NCBI GenBank assembly: GCA_964535315.1
Contig: CAZHTS010000017.1
Coordinates: 1 to 64,000 of the forward strand
Source: CAZHTS01 sp964535315
GTDB lineage: Bacteria; Chloroflexota; Anaerolineae; Anaerolineales; Anaerolineaceae
Reading direction: 5' to 3'
Length of the DNA stretch: 64,000 nt
Below the pieces are notes generated by a model, which was given only the letters and a program-made list of their open reading frames with translations, made no database searches and was not told the origin of the DNA. The first letter of the stretch is position 1; every line of letters starts with the position of its first letter. Of this stretch, positions 37,301 to 45,700 are shown in pieces. The translations under genes and the position numbers were made by a program.

Positions 37301-38896
37301 TTCAACAACGGCTTAGATGGGCTGTACGCCGCCGCCGCCGGCATGGTCACCCTCAACAACATCCAGGTCAACGACAACGACAATAATGGCGCCTACATTC
37401 TATCCGGCAACAGCATCGCCCTGCTCAACACCCTGGGCGGCAACGATTTCAACAATAACGCCGCTCACGGGCTGGATATCGTCGCCACCGGTACGGTCAC
37501 GCTGAACCAGATCAACGTCGAAAACAACGAGCGGGGTGCGTTCATTGAGGCCAACAACAACGTGACGATCAACAACAGTTCCTTTGCTCGCAACAAGGGC
37601 GAAGCCGGGTTGTGGGTACAGAACACCGGCACCATCACCCTCAACCAGACGGGGGCCTACGAGAACGGGGTGTTGGCGAACGACGATCCCGAAGACGCCG
37701 GCAGCACCTGGGCCTACGGCGCCATGCTGGATAATTCCAGCAGCACCACCGCCAAAACCGTCGCCATCAACCGCGGCTGGTTCAACAATAACTACGGCGA
37801 TGGCTTAGACGTCAGAAGCAAGGGCAACGTGCTGCTGGATGGCATCGACGCCAACAACAATTTCAGCTATCACAAAGACGGCGTCAACAATGTCTATCAC
37901 CACGGCGTTGCGGTCAGCAGCGATGGCGCCCTGACGATGAGCAGCAAACTGAGCGGCAACAACCTGAATAACAATTCGGGCAACGGGCTGAACGCGTACG
38001 CCACCGGCAAGATCACCCTGACCAATGCATACGCCCAGAATAACGGCGGCAGCGGTTTCGTGCTGGCAAGCCTGTCCGACGCGCTGCTTACCAACCTGCA
38101 GGCGCACAACAACGCCGACTCCGGCCTGACGCTCACCACCAACGGCCAGGTGACCGTGAACCTGTCGGGCTTCTCGAACAACACCGATTACAACGCCTTA
38201 ATCGATAACACCGGCGCGGCGGCCGCCGCCCCCAAGAACGTCACCATCACCGGCAGCGGCTTCAACAGCAGTTCCGGCGGGTACGGCCTGCAGGTGCTCA
38301 GCGACGGCGTGATCACCCTCACCTCGGTAACGACCTTCAACAACCGGGGCGGCAACGGAGCGACGCTCAACAACAGCACGGGAACGACCGCCGGCGTGAT
38401 CGTCAACACAGCCAAGGCCTACACCTATTTCGGTCAAAACAGCGCCAACGGCTTGCAGATCAGCACCAACGGTGCGGTCACCTTGAGCAACCTGCGCACC
38501 GACCGCAACGACTCCAGCGGGTTGGTGGTCAACACGCCCGCTGCCATCACCATCACCAACATGGTCGCCATCCAGAATGGCGTACACGGCGCCAACCTGA
38601 CGGCCGGCGGGATCGTGACCATCGACAAGCTGTCGGCCTTTGAGAACGGCCGGGATGGCAACAGCGCCAACGGTACCGGCTACGGCTTGAAGATCACCAC
38701 CAGCAACGACAACGCCATCGTGCGCAACAGCGCCTTCAGCGGCAACGGCGAGTACGGCGTATGGGTCAACCTGGGGGCGGGCAGCTTCCTCGATTTCTAC
38801 GCCACCACCTGGGTGGGCAACAACCGCGACGGCGGCACCGGCAACGTCTTCATCTCCAGCGGCAGCTGGCGCATCTTCACCATCGCTGCGCCTTGA
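34349..38896 (+). CDS. Secreted parallel beta-helix repeat protein 5 of 5
   Basis: A 1515-residue exported protein, closest to gene 3. Signal peptide to VYAQ, a spacer of about 100 residues with AAEPPATEQP units, start module with DPYFYHASCAGGKC and GLLWRDAEG, beta-helix with cysteine modules DNCLWNGSAC and DTCIDIGASCTAKG (followed by WWSWLGEN), and the C-terminal cap LDFYATTWVGNN. The ATG at 34349 follows AGGAGGA at 34338; an in-frame ATG at 34307 would add 14 residues in front of the signal peptide and has no ribosome-binding site. It closes the array. The next gene, 184 bp on, is unrelated and starts after a terminator. Confidence 0.87.
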   Translation: MNRKMYYRTLLPLLVILSLLLAAVHTTPVYAQGEEPPGAPSGGDEPSVTEPAENEQPETEPTGNESGEGEQPAAEPPATEQPAAEPPVTEPVEGETVGAEQPVVPPTESELPAQENNTVVAAAVEALAEGDLVLVDAQGEALPLASQEAAQVLVSSDPYFYHASCAGGKCSYLNFADALLDFAAKSASGYIYVEGAISGVGGVYAENVNIDGSAAGYGGLSGLLWRDAEGADVAGETLPTINGSVTIANFTHAFDLYGLRITNGLTLDNITGNIGLNTVSAEGGSGIDITDSSGTVNLLWSGATSSTDDGIHISNHSGNVNLYRAWGDGNHTYGARIDATGTVKISNSTFDYNGTDNTANDGGLFVTNSAAISLVGVSASQNLGNGAYFDEVNAGLTVRNSIFNHNADPTLAQGFGLWANNAGNKGNLTFESVVANDNDQGNWTLQTNGNISLKTVEGNGSQTGYGASLQTLGAGTVNILNADFNNNNSGYGLNIASNGNVTLDGAFTINNGLYGARINNASLPAKTVTVLASGFGGSLGGNGLEVNSSGMITLNGVSAWNNSSYGIYLLNTAGPAGITFLNTLGGNGANNNQAGGLYARTKGALLLTGMDVSSNQNYGADLDNCLWNGSACIGMGAVTITQSNFNGTWHDDGTAAPAHASGLWVQTKGIITLNSVSVSDSQNGTGTVGVAGAELYNNFAGATTGVSILNTLGGNRFSWNQGGAGLTIASNGLVSLSGVDADNNSGDGVNIDNSSGTAGVSLPGTANGWSRLNENGGDGLEITTRGAVTLNRIETTRNSGGGVKIDNDGGTAGVTISSGRFNQNSGDDGLNVSSKGAIKLTDIEARENAGSGAVLDNHLGTAGVTIAVSPNSGNSLNNNGDHGLYVRSKGAVLVNNLNAGNNGINGVDIDTCIDIGASCTAKGNVTLANAIGWWSWLGENTGVGLKIVAGGSIAATRVNADNNDLMNASLTAYGLGTISLLQGNFNNGLDGLYAAAAGMVTLNNIQVNDNDNNGAYILSGNSIALLNTLGGNDFNNNAAHGLDIVATGTVTLNQINVENNERGAFIEANNNVTINNSSFARNKGEAGLWVQNTGTITLNQTGAYENGVLANDDPEDAGSTWAYGAMLDNSSSTTAKTVAINRGWFNNNYGDGLDVRSKGNVLLDGIDANNNFSYHKDGVNNVYHHGVAVSSDGALTMSSKLSGNNLNNNSGNGLNAYATGKITLTNAYAQNNGGSGFVLASLSDALLTNLQAHNNADSGLTLTTNGQVTVNLSGFSNNTDYNALIDNTGAAAAAPKNVTITGSGFNSSSGGYGLQVLSDGVITLTSVTTFNNRGGNGATLNNSTGTTAGVIVNTAKAYTYFGQNSANGLQISTNGAVTLSNLRTDRNDSSGLVVNTPAAITITNMVAIQNGVHGANLTAGGIVTIDKLSAFENGRDGNSANGTGYGLKITTSNDNAIVRNSAFSGNGEYGVWVNLGAGSFLDFYATTWVGNNRDGGTGNVFISSGSWRIFTIAAP

Positions 38897-38935
38897 GCCG
38901 GCGAGACTGACCCACTCTGTTTGAGAGACAGATGC

Positions 38936-38976
38936 AATCGGGAGCTGCCCAAAAAATCGGGCAGCTCCCGATTTTT
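38936..38976 (+). terminator. Rho-independent terminator of beta-helix gene 5
   Basis: AATCGGGAGCTGCCC (38936-38950) pairs perfectly with 38959-38973; TTTTT at 38972-38976 completes it. A short CTTTGCGTTAAGC repeat fragment follows at 38990-39002. Confidence 0.9.
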
Positions 38977-39065
38977 AAAGCCGCCCGCCTTTGCGTTAAG
39001 CTTTTAACCCGCCGCACCCTGCTGAGCCCCCTTTGTGTTGGCCTCTCACAACGCATGTTCTTTCA

Positions 39066-39074
39066 TGGTATGAT
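39066..39074 (+). promoter_or_regulatory. Extended -10 promoter of the Lgt-like gene, leaderless
   Basis: TGGTATGAT ends only 6 bp before the ATG at 39081, so the expected transcription start coincides with the start codon. No ribosome-binding site precedes that ATG. Confidence 0.5.
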
Positions 39075-39080
39075 TTGCGC

Positions 39081-39806
39081 ATGAATTATTTTCCCCTCAT
39101 CCTTGGCCTGGGCGCCTCGCTGGGGCTGTGGCGGGTGGCGCAGAGCGTGCCCCGCTGGCAGACCGGGCGCTGGGTGCGCGCCGGGCTGGCGCTGCTGCTC
39201 GCCAGCCTGCTGGGGGCGCGCCTGAGTTACGTCCTGGCCCACGGGGGATATTATCGCGCCCACCCGCTCGAAGCGCCGCAGATCTGGCTGGGTGGGCTGG
39301 ATTGGCCCGGGGCGCTGTTGGGCGGGCTGCTGGCGCTGATCGTCATCAGCCGGTGGTGGGGCATGGCGCTGGCGCGCCTGGCCGACGGCTTGCTGCCGCT
39401 GCTGGCGCCGGTGGTCGTCGCCGCCTGGCTGGGCTGCTGGCTGGCGGGGGTGAGCTACGGCCCGCCCGTCCCGGCCGGCGCCTGGTGGGGCGTGCCCTCA
39501 CCGCAGGAAGGCGGGCTGGTGACATCGCGCCTGCCGCTGCAGGCCCTGGCCGCCCTGGCTTCGCTGGGGCTGTACGCCTGGCTGGAGATCAAATTCCCAC
39601 ACCACAATCGCGATGGCCAGCCCGCCAGCCTGGCCGCCCTCGGCCTGGGCCTGATCCTGCTGGGCGCCTCGCTGCTCAGCGCCGAACCGGCGCCGCGCTG
39701 GCACGGCCTGCGCAGCGACACCTGGACGGCGCTGGTCTTCAGCCTCCTGGCGGCGCTGTCCTACGGTTTGTGCCGCCTACAATCCCATCCCAAACCTGTT
39801 TCCTGA
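39081..39806 (+). CDS. Lgt-like polytopic membrane protein, catalytic residues lost
   Basis: A 241-residue protein with about seven membrane segments. It aligns with prolipoprotein diacylglyceryl transferase: LLGARLSYVLAHGGYY and HPLEAPQIWLGGLDWPGALLGG match the Lgt GARLGYV and HGGLLGG regions, and GCWLAGVSYGPPV matches the signature loop. Residues essential in characterised Lgt appear replaced: the histidine of the HGG motif is proline, the signature arginine is tryptophan, and the asparagine three positions later is cysteine. It is probably a pseudo-enzyme or has a changed activity. The frame opens at 39033, but the extended -10 box lies between that ATG and 39081. The stop is 11 bp before the amidase gene. 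Confidence 0.7.
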   Translation: MNYFPLILGLGASLGLWRVAQSVPRWQTGRWVRAGLALLLASLLGARLSYVLAHGGYYRAHPLEAPQIWLGGLDWPGALLGGLLALIVISRWWGMALARLADGLLPLLAPVVVAAWLGCWLAGVSYGPPVPAGAWWGVPSPQEGGLVTSRLPLQALAALASLGLYAWLEIKFPHHNRDGQPASLAALGLGLILLGASLLSAEPAPRWHGLRSDTWTALVFSLLAALSYGLCRLQSHPKPVS

Positions 39807-39817
39807 CCGGTGAACTC

Positions 39818-40687
39818 ATGAACCTGACTCTGGCCCTGGCCCAAATCAATACCGTCCTCGGCGGCGTGGAACGCAACCTGGAAAAGCACCTGGCGCTGAT
39901 CCACGAAGCGCACCAGCGCGGCGCCGATTTACTCGTCTTTCCCGAATTATCGTTGACCGGCTACGTTCTGCAAGACCTGGCGCCCACCGTCGCTCACCGG
40001 CCCACCGCCACCGACCCGATCTTCCGCCCGCTGCTGGAAGCCAGCCAGAAACTGGACGTGGTGGTCGGCTTTGTGGAAGAAGACGTGCGCAACCGCTTTT
40101 TCATCTCATCCGCCTATCTATCTCAGGGGCAGGTCGCCCATGTACACCGCAAGGTCTACCTGCCCACCTACGGCCTGTTCGACGAAGGCCGCTTCTTCGC
40201 CCTGGGCGATGCGATCCAGGCCTTCGATACCCGTTTTGGCCGGGTGGGCATGCTCATCTGCGAAGATTTCTGGCACGCCTCGCCGCCCTACCTGCTGTGG
40301 CTGGACGGCGCCGACCTGTTCCTGTTCATGTCCGCCTCGCCCGGCCGCGGCCTGAGCGCCGAAGCGCAGCTCGACTCGGCCCGCTGGGTGGATCACATCA
40401 ACCGCGCCTACGCCAGCCTGTTCACCGCCTACGTGGCCCATACCAATCGCGTCGGCTTTGAAGATGGCTTGAACTTCTGGGGCGGGGCGGCAGTCTACGA
40501 CCCCAACGGCGAAGTGCTCGCCCACGGCCCCTATCACCAGGAGGCCCTCACCCTGACCAGCATCGACCTCGACCAGTTGCACCGCACCCGCGCCCGCCTG
40601 CCGCTGCTGCGCGACGAGCGCACCGCCCTGGTACAGCGCGAACTTTCCCGCATCTTAAACCGCCCGGCCAACAACAGCGGGCGTTAA
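39818..40687 (+). CDS. Nitrilase-family amidase, probable glutaminase partner of NAD synthetase
   Basis: A 289-residue carbon-nitrogen hydrolase with the catalytic triad Glu43 (FPELSLTGY), Lys112 (HRKVYLPTYG) and Cys148 (LICEDFWHA). The GYVLQDLAP and VYLPTYGLFDEGRFF segments are those of the glutaminase domain of glutamine-dependent NAD synthetases. It lies 9 bp upstream of nadE, so the two separate proteins probably form the ammonia-supplying and synthetase halves that are fused in most bacteria with this activity. Reading the same frame from 39128 would give a false 519-residue fusion, because the frame runs through the Lgt-like gene as a shadow; the ATG at 39818 begins the domain exactly. 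Confidence 0.88.
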   Translation: MNLTLALAQINTVLGGVERNLEKHLALIHEAHQRGADLLVFPELSLTGYVLQDLAPTVAHRPTATDPIFRPLLEASQKLDVVVGFVEEDVRNRFFISSAYLSQGQVAHVHRKVYLPTYGLFDEGRFFALGDAIQAFDTRFGRVGMLICEDFWHASPPYLLWLDGADLFLFMSASPGRGLSAEAQLDSARWVDHINRAYASLFTAYVAHTNRVGFEDGLNFWGGAAVYDPNGEVLAHGPYHQEALTLTSIDLDQLHRTRARLPLLRDERTALVQRELSRILNRPANNSGR

Positions 40688-40696
40688 AGGAGAACG

Positions 40697-41521
40697 ATGA
40701 GCATCGATCTGAACATCAATACCGCTCTGGCCCGCCAGATTCTGGCCGATTTTCTGCGCAGCGAGATCACCCGCATGAACTTCTCGCGCGCCGTCATCGG
40801 CCTCTCGGGTGGGATCGACTCGGCCCTGTCCTGTTTCCTGGCGGCCGAAGCGCTTGGCCCGCAAAACGTGCTCGCCGTGCGCATGCCCTACCGCACCTCG
40901 TCGGCCGACTCGCTGGAAGACGCCCAGCGCGTCATCGACGCCACCGGCGTCCAGGCGCTCACCCTGCCGATCAGCGACATGGCCGATGCGCTCATTCATC
41001 AGTACCCCGACATGAACGCCATGCGCCGCGGCAACATCATGGCCCGCTGCCGTATGATCGTCCTCTACGATCAGTCCGCCAGCTTTAACGGGCTGGTGGT
41101 CGGCACCGGCAACAAGACCGAAATCCTGCTCGGCTACAGCACCCTGTACGGCGACTCGGCCTGCGCCCTCAACCCGCTCGGCGATCTGTACAAGACCCAG
41201 GTGCGCCAGCTTTCGCAGGCGTTGGGTGTGCCGCAAAGCATCCTCGACAAGGCCCCTTCGGCCGACCTGTGGAGCGGGCAAACCGACGAAGGCGAGTTGG
41301 GCTACACTTACGCCGAGGTCGACCGCCTGCTGTACCTGCTGGTCGACCAGCGCTACACCCCCGCCGAGTGTGTGCGCGCCGGCTTTGGCGAGCCTTTTGT
41401 GCGCTCGGTGGTCGAGCGCATCCGCCGCAACCAGTTCAAGCGCGTCCTGCCGCCCATCGCCAAGTTGAGCAACCGTACCATCGGCTACGACTTCCTCTAC
41501 CTGCGCGATTGGGGCACCTGA
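40697..41521 (+). CDS. nadE: NAD(+) synthase
   Basis: A 274-residue adenine-nucleotide alpha-hydrolase enzyme that amidates nicotinic acid adenine dinucleotide in the last step of NAD synthesis. The P-loop SGGIDS is at residues 37-42; MPYRTSSADSLEDA, VVGTGNKTEILLGY, the GDLYKTQVRQL segment and KAPSADLWSGQTDEGELGY are all typical. It has only the synthetase domain; nitrogen would come from free ammonia or from the adjacent amidase. AAGGAG precedes the ATG. The TGA stop shares its A with the ATG of the following MFS gene (TGATG), implying coupled translation. Confidence 0.95.
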   Translation: MSIDLNINTALARQILADFLRSEITRMNFSRAVIGLSGGIDSALSCFLAAEALGPQNVLAVRMPYRTSSADSLEDAQRVIDATGVQALTLPISDMADALIHQYPDMNAMRRGNIMARCRMIVLYDQSASFNGLVVGTGNKTEILLGYSTLYGDSACALNPLGDLYKTQVRQLSQALGVPQSILDKAPSADLWSGQTDEGELGYTYAEVDRLLYLLVDQRYTPAECVRAGFGEPFVRSVVERIRRNQFKRVLPPIAKLSNRTIGYDFLYLRDWGT

Positions 41522-42783
41522 TGAACCTGCAACTGCCCCCGGCTCTGCACCACCGCCGTTTTAGGCTGTTGTGGGCCGGGTTGCTGATCTCGGTTGCCGG
41601 CTCGCAGATGCAACTGTGGGCGCTGTTCTGGCACATCCGCACCCTGAGCAACGAGCCCATCGCCGTCAGCGGCATCGGTGTGGCCCGTTTCATCCCGGTG
41701 TTGCTCTTCTCGCTGCTCGCCGGCTGGGTCGCCGACCGCCTGAACCGGCGCCGGATCATGTTCCTCACCCAGTCGGCGATGACGGCGGTGGCCATCCTGC
41801 TCGGTCTGCTGACCCTCTCCGGGCAGATCACCGTCTGGCACATCTATGCTCTGACCGGTCTGCAGGCCGTCGCCGTGGCTTTCGACCTGCCCGCCCGTCA
41901 GGCGCTGATCCCCAACCTGATCGACAACAAGGAACACCTGCCCAGCGCCTTCAGCATGAACTCAATCGCCTTCAACACCGGCGCCATCCTCGGCCCGGGG
42001 CTGAGCGGCATCGTCATCAGCCAGATGGGCCAACCGGCGGTTTATTTCCTCAATGCCGTATCGTTCCTGGCCGTGCTGCTGGCGCTGGTGTGGATGGGCC
42101 CGGTGCCGCAGCAGACGCTCACCCCGCAGACGGGCAAAGAGCGTCTCAACCCGGCCGACCTGATCGAAGGCGTGCGTTTTATCCTCAGCAAGCCGATCAT
42201 TCTGTCCAGCATGCTGCTGGACTTCTGGGCCACCTTCTTCTCCTCGGCCAACACGCTGCTGCCCTATTTCGCCCGCGATGTACTGCACGTAGACGTGGTG
42301 CAATACGGTTTCCTCTCGGCGGCGCAGTCCATCGGCGCCGTGCTCACCGCCGGGGTGATGGCCTTTCTGACCTCCATCCGCCGCCAGGGCGCTCTGCTGT
42401 TGGGGGCGGTGGTGATCTTTGGCCTGGCGACTATCCTGTTTGGCCTGTCGAGCTCGTTCATCCTGACCATGCTGGCGCTCATCCTGGTGGGGGCAGGCGA
42501 CGCGGTCAGCACCGTGCTGCGCAACACGCTGCGCCAGTTACAAACCCCCGACCACATCCGCGGGCGCATGATCAGCGTCAGCCAGATTTTCTTCAGCGGC
42601 GGGCCGCAATTGGGTGAAATCGAGGCCGGGTTGGTGGCGCAGGCGTTTGGCATCCAGGCCGCCATCATCAGCGGCGGGCTGGGGTGTATTCTGGCCGTCG
42701 GCTGGGTGGGGTGGCGCTGGCCCGAGCTGGCCCGTTACAACGGCGACGAGCCCATTCAGGCCGGGTCGCCGGCCGCCTCTTGA
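41521..42783 (+). CDS. MFS transporter, DHA3/MFS_3 exporter type
   Basis: A 420-residue protein with 12 predicted membrane segments. The loop ADRLNRRRIM between helices 2 and 3 is the MFS signature, and the ALIPNLIDNKEHLPSAFSMN segment and GRMISVSQ loop are characteristic of the MFS_3 group that includes EntS-like exporters. Substrate unknown. The start codon overlaps the nadE stop by one base, so it belongs to the lgt-like/amidase/nadE operon; a link to NAD metabolism is not evident. Its last 28 bp overlap, in convergent orientation, the end of the hybrid kinase gene. Confidence 0.88.
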   Translation: MNLQLPPALHHRRFRLLWAGLLISVAGSQMQLWALFWHIRTLSNEPIAVSGIGVARFIPVLLFSLLAGWVADRLNRRRIMFLTQSAMTAVAILLGLLTLSGQITVWHIYALTGLQAVAVAFDLPARQALIPNLIDNKEHLPSAFSMNSIAFNTGAILGPGLSGIVISQMGQPAVYFLNAVSFLAVLLALVWMGPVPQQTLTPQTGKERLNPADLIEGVRFILSKPIILSSMLLDFWATFFSSANTLLPYFARDVLHVDVVQYGFLSAAQSIGAVLTAGVMAFLTSIRRQGALLLGAVVIFGLATILFGLSSSFILTMLALILVGAGDAVSTVLRNTLRQLQTPDHIRGRMISVSQIFFSGGPQLGEIEAGLVAQAFGIQAAIISGGLGCILAVGWVGWRWPELARYNGDEPIQAGSPAAS

Positions 42784-45700
42784 GGCAAACCATCCTGGGC
42801 GGCCAGTTCCTGGCGAATTTCCATCAGCGCCTGGCGGGTCTGGGCGTAGACTGCGGCCACCTCGTGAATGCTGCGCCGGTAGCCGCGTACGTCCATCGTC
42901 ACGCCGCGTTCCAGGTCCTGCTGTAAACGCTGATCCAGGTGGGCGCACAGTTCCGACAGACGGCAGGCGCCCAGGCTGGCAGCCGCCGACTTGATCGTGT
43001 GGGCCGCGTGCTGCAAGGCGACATAGTCAAACGGCTCCAACGATTGGTGCATATTCTGAACCAATCCCGGAACGGACTCCAACAGGGTATCGATCAGTTC
43101 AACCAGCGCCGGCCGGGCGTTGACGCCCATATATTCGATCAGGCCGTTCAGAACCTGACGATCAACCCACATCTCTTCTTCCACGAGCGCCGCATGGGTC
43201 TCCGGCGCCTTCATCACCGCCGGCGCTCCGCTCTGCCGGCGGGCCGTGTAGGCGCGCTCCAGCGCCCGCTCCAGTTCGCGAATCTGCACCGGCTTGCTGA
43301 CGTAATCGTCCATCCCGGCCTGCAAACAACGTTCACGGTCGCCCGACATGGCGCTGGCGGTCATGGCGATGATATAGGGCCGGGGCGTGCCGGCCAGCAC
43401 CTGGCGGCGCATGATGCGCCGGGCTGTTTCCAGCCCATCCAGTTCGGGCATCTGCACATCCATAAATAACACGTCGTAGGGGCGAGTTTGCAACGCCTGC
43501 AGCACCTCGCGCCCGTTGGAGACCACGTCGCATTGCAGCCCCAGGCGGCGCAACTGCAACTGCACCACCTTTTGATTGGTTGGATTGTCTTCTGCCAGCA
43601 AGATGGTCAGCCCGGAAAGATGGCCGGGCTGCTCCGCAGGGGCGGCCAACGGCAGACGTTCGGCCTGCCCCAACGCCCAGGCCACCGCCTGAGTGAAACG
43701 AGCAGAACGCACCGGTTTAAACAGGCGATCCATGAAGCGCCCGGCCGGAAGAGGGTTGAGATGTTTATTGGGATAGGCCAACAGGATTAACGGCAGGCTG
43801 GCGCCCTGCGGAAGATCGCGCAACATTTCGACCAGATGGGCGCTATCCATCCCCGGCAGGTGCTCATCGACCAGCAGCAAATCGAACTTCTGCCCCTGGC
43901 GCAGCAACGCCAGCGCCGTCTCGGTTGAGGGCGCAACCTGCGGTTGGAGCCCAATGCCGCGGGCAAAACAGGCCAACATTTCTCCGACGTGCAGGTTGTC
44001 GTCCACCAGTAACGCCCGGCGCCCTTCAAAACGCACCGGCGCTGCGCCGTTCGTTTCGGGGATAGCCTGGACGTGAACGGTAAAATGGAAGGTAGCCCCC
44101 TGGCCCGGCACCCCCAGGCTCTCAACCAGCAGCGTTCCGCCCATCAATTCCACCAGGCGCTTACTGATGGCCAGCCCCAGCCCGCTGCCGCCGTACTTAC
44201 GCGTGGTCGACGAATCCAGCTGGCTGAAAGACTTGAACAGGCGGTCGATCTTGCCGGGGGGGATGCCGACCCCGGTGTCTCGCACTGCAAAATGCAGCAT
44301 GAGATCTTCACCCTGACGCGAACGCTGCTCGACGTTGAGCACCACCTCGCCCTGAGCGGTGAATTTAATGGCATTGTTGAGCAGGTTGACCAATACCTGG
44401 CGCAAACGCAGTACGTCACCGCCCACCTGGCGCGGCAGACCGGGCGCCAGCGCCAACGAGAGATCCAGCCCCTTTTCCGCCGCCGGCAGCGCCAGCAATT
44501 CCAGGCTGTCTTCCAGACATTCGAGCAGGTCGAAGGGCTGCTGTTCCAGTTCCAGGTTGCCCGATTCGATACGCGAATAATCGAGAATATCGTTGATGAT
44601 GAGCAAAAGCGTCTCGCCCGAAGATCGGATCGTTTCCACCCAGTTGAGTTGTTCGGACGTCAGCTGCGTATCGAGCAGCAGCGCCGTCAGGCCGATGACG
44701 GCGTTCATCGGCGTGCGAATCTCATGGCTCATGTTGGCCAGGAATTCCGACTTGGCCCGGTTGGCCGATTGGGCCTCGACCATCAGCGAATTGGCCCGCT
44801 CGATACTGGCTTGAAGCTGGCGATTGGCTTCTTCGGCCTCTTCTTTGGCCTGGCGCAGCGCCTCTTCGCTCCACCTGCGCTCGGTCACATCATGCAGCAC
44901 CACGCTGAAACCGCTGGCGCGCTCACCCTGCCCGGCCAACGGGGTAATGGACAGTTCATAAAAGCGGTTCGTCGTCCCCACCAGATGAGAAATCTCCGTC
45001 GTCTGCGGCTGTGTGGTTTGCAGCGCGGCCAGCAATTCGGGCCAGTCGACCAGCGCCTGGGCGGCGACCTGGCCCACCGGTGAAGACTGCCAGCCCAACA
45101 TGCGCTGCGCCGCCGGGTTGCTGTCCACCACCCGGCTCTGAGCATCCAACACCAACATCCCATCGCGCATCCCGTCTACCACCCGGTCACGCGCCACGGG
45201 GATCAGATCGAGCAGACGGTAACGAAACACCGCCCAGTAAACCAACAGACCGCTCAACATGAACGCAATCGGGGTCAGATCCAGCCCCGAGGTGACGTCG
45301 GTGTTAAAGGTGTAGACGATATTGACCAGCCAGGGCACCCCCGAAGCCAGCAGTAAGACGCGCGTTTGCACTGAATAGAGGTGGGGGAAACGAATGACCG
45401 CCCGCGCCAGCAAGACCACACAGATGGTCAGCATGACGTAGTTGAACAGGGTTTCAAACCAGAACCAGGGGCCGTGCTCGTACACACCTGAAATGCCGGC
45501 CCAACGCGTCTCGACCAGTTCGATTTTGGGCCACAGGATGCCATGCAGCGGGTTGGTGGCGGCGACGGTGATGGAGCAAATGGGAATGACCCACAACAGG
45601 ATCATCTGCCAGCGTTGCAGACGGCGGTGCGGCATGGTGAACTGCCAGGCAAACAGAAAGAACAACACCGGGAGACTTTCGGCGCCGAAATAGATCAACG

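Noticed and set aside
15939..38587. Long antisense ORFs opposite the beta-helix genes (for example 15939-17054, 29405-30715, 35438-36994)
   Set aside because: They are created by the Asn/Gly-rich repeat codons (AAC, GGC), have low-complexity Val/Ala/Asp-rich products, no ribosome-binding sites, and share no motif with known proteins.
15066..38896. Regular repeats that could suggest a CRISPR array or satellite DNA
   Set aside because: The repeats are degenerate, in frame, and encode beta-helix rungs; there is no constant repeat with unique spacers.
39128..39817. N-terminal extension that would fuse a 230-residue segment to the amidase
   Set aside because: This frame is the shadow of the Lgt-like gene; the extension is Arg/Ala/Gly-rich, and the nitrilase fold starts exactly at 39818.
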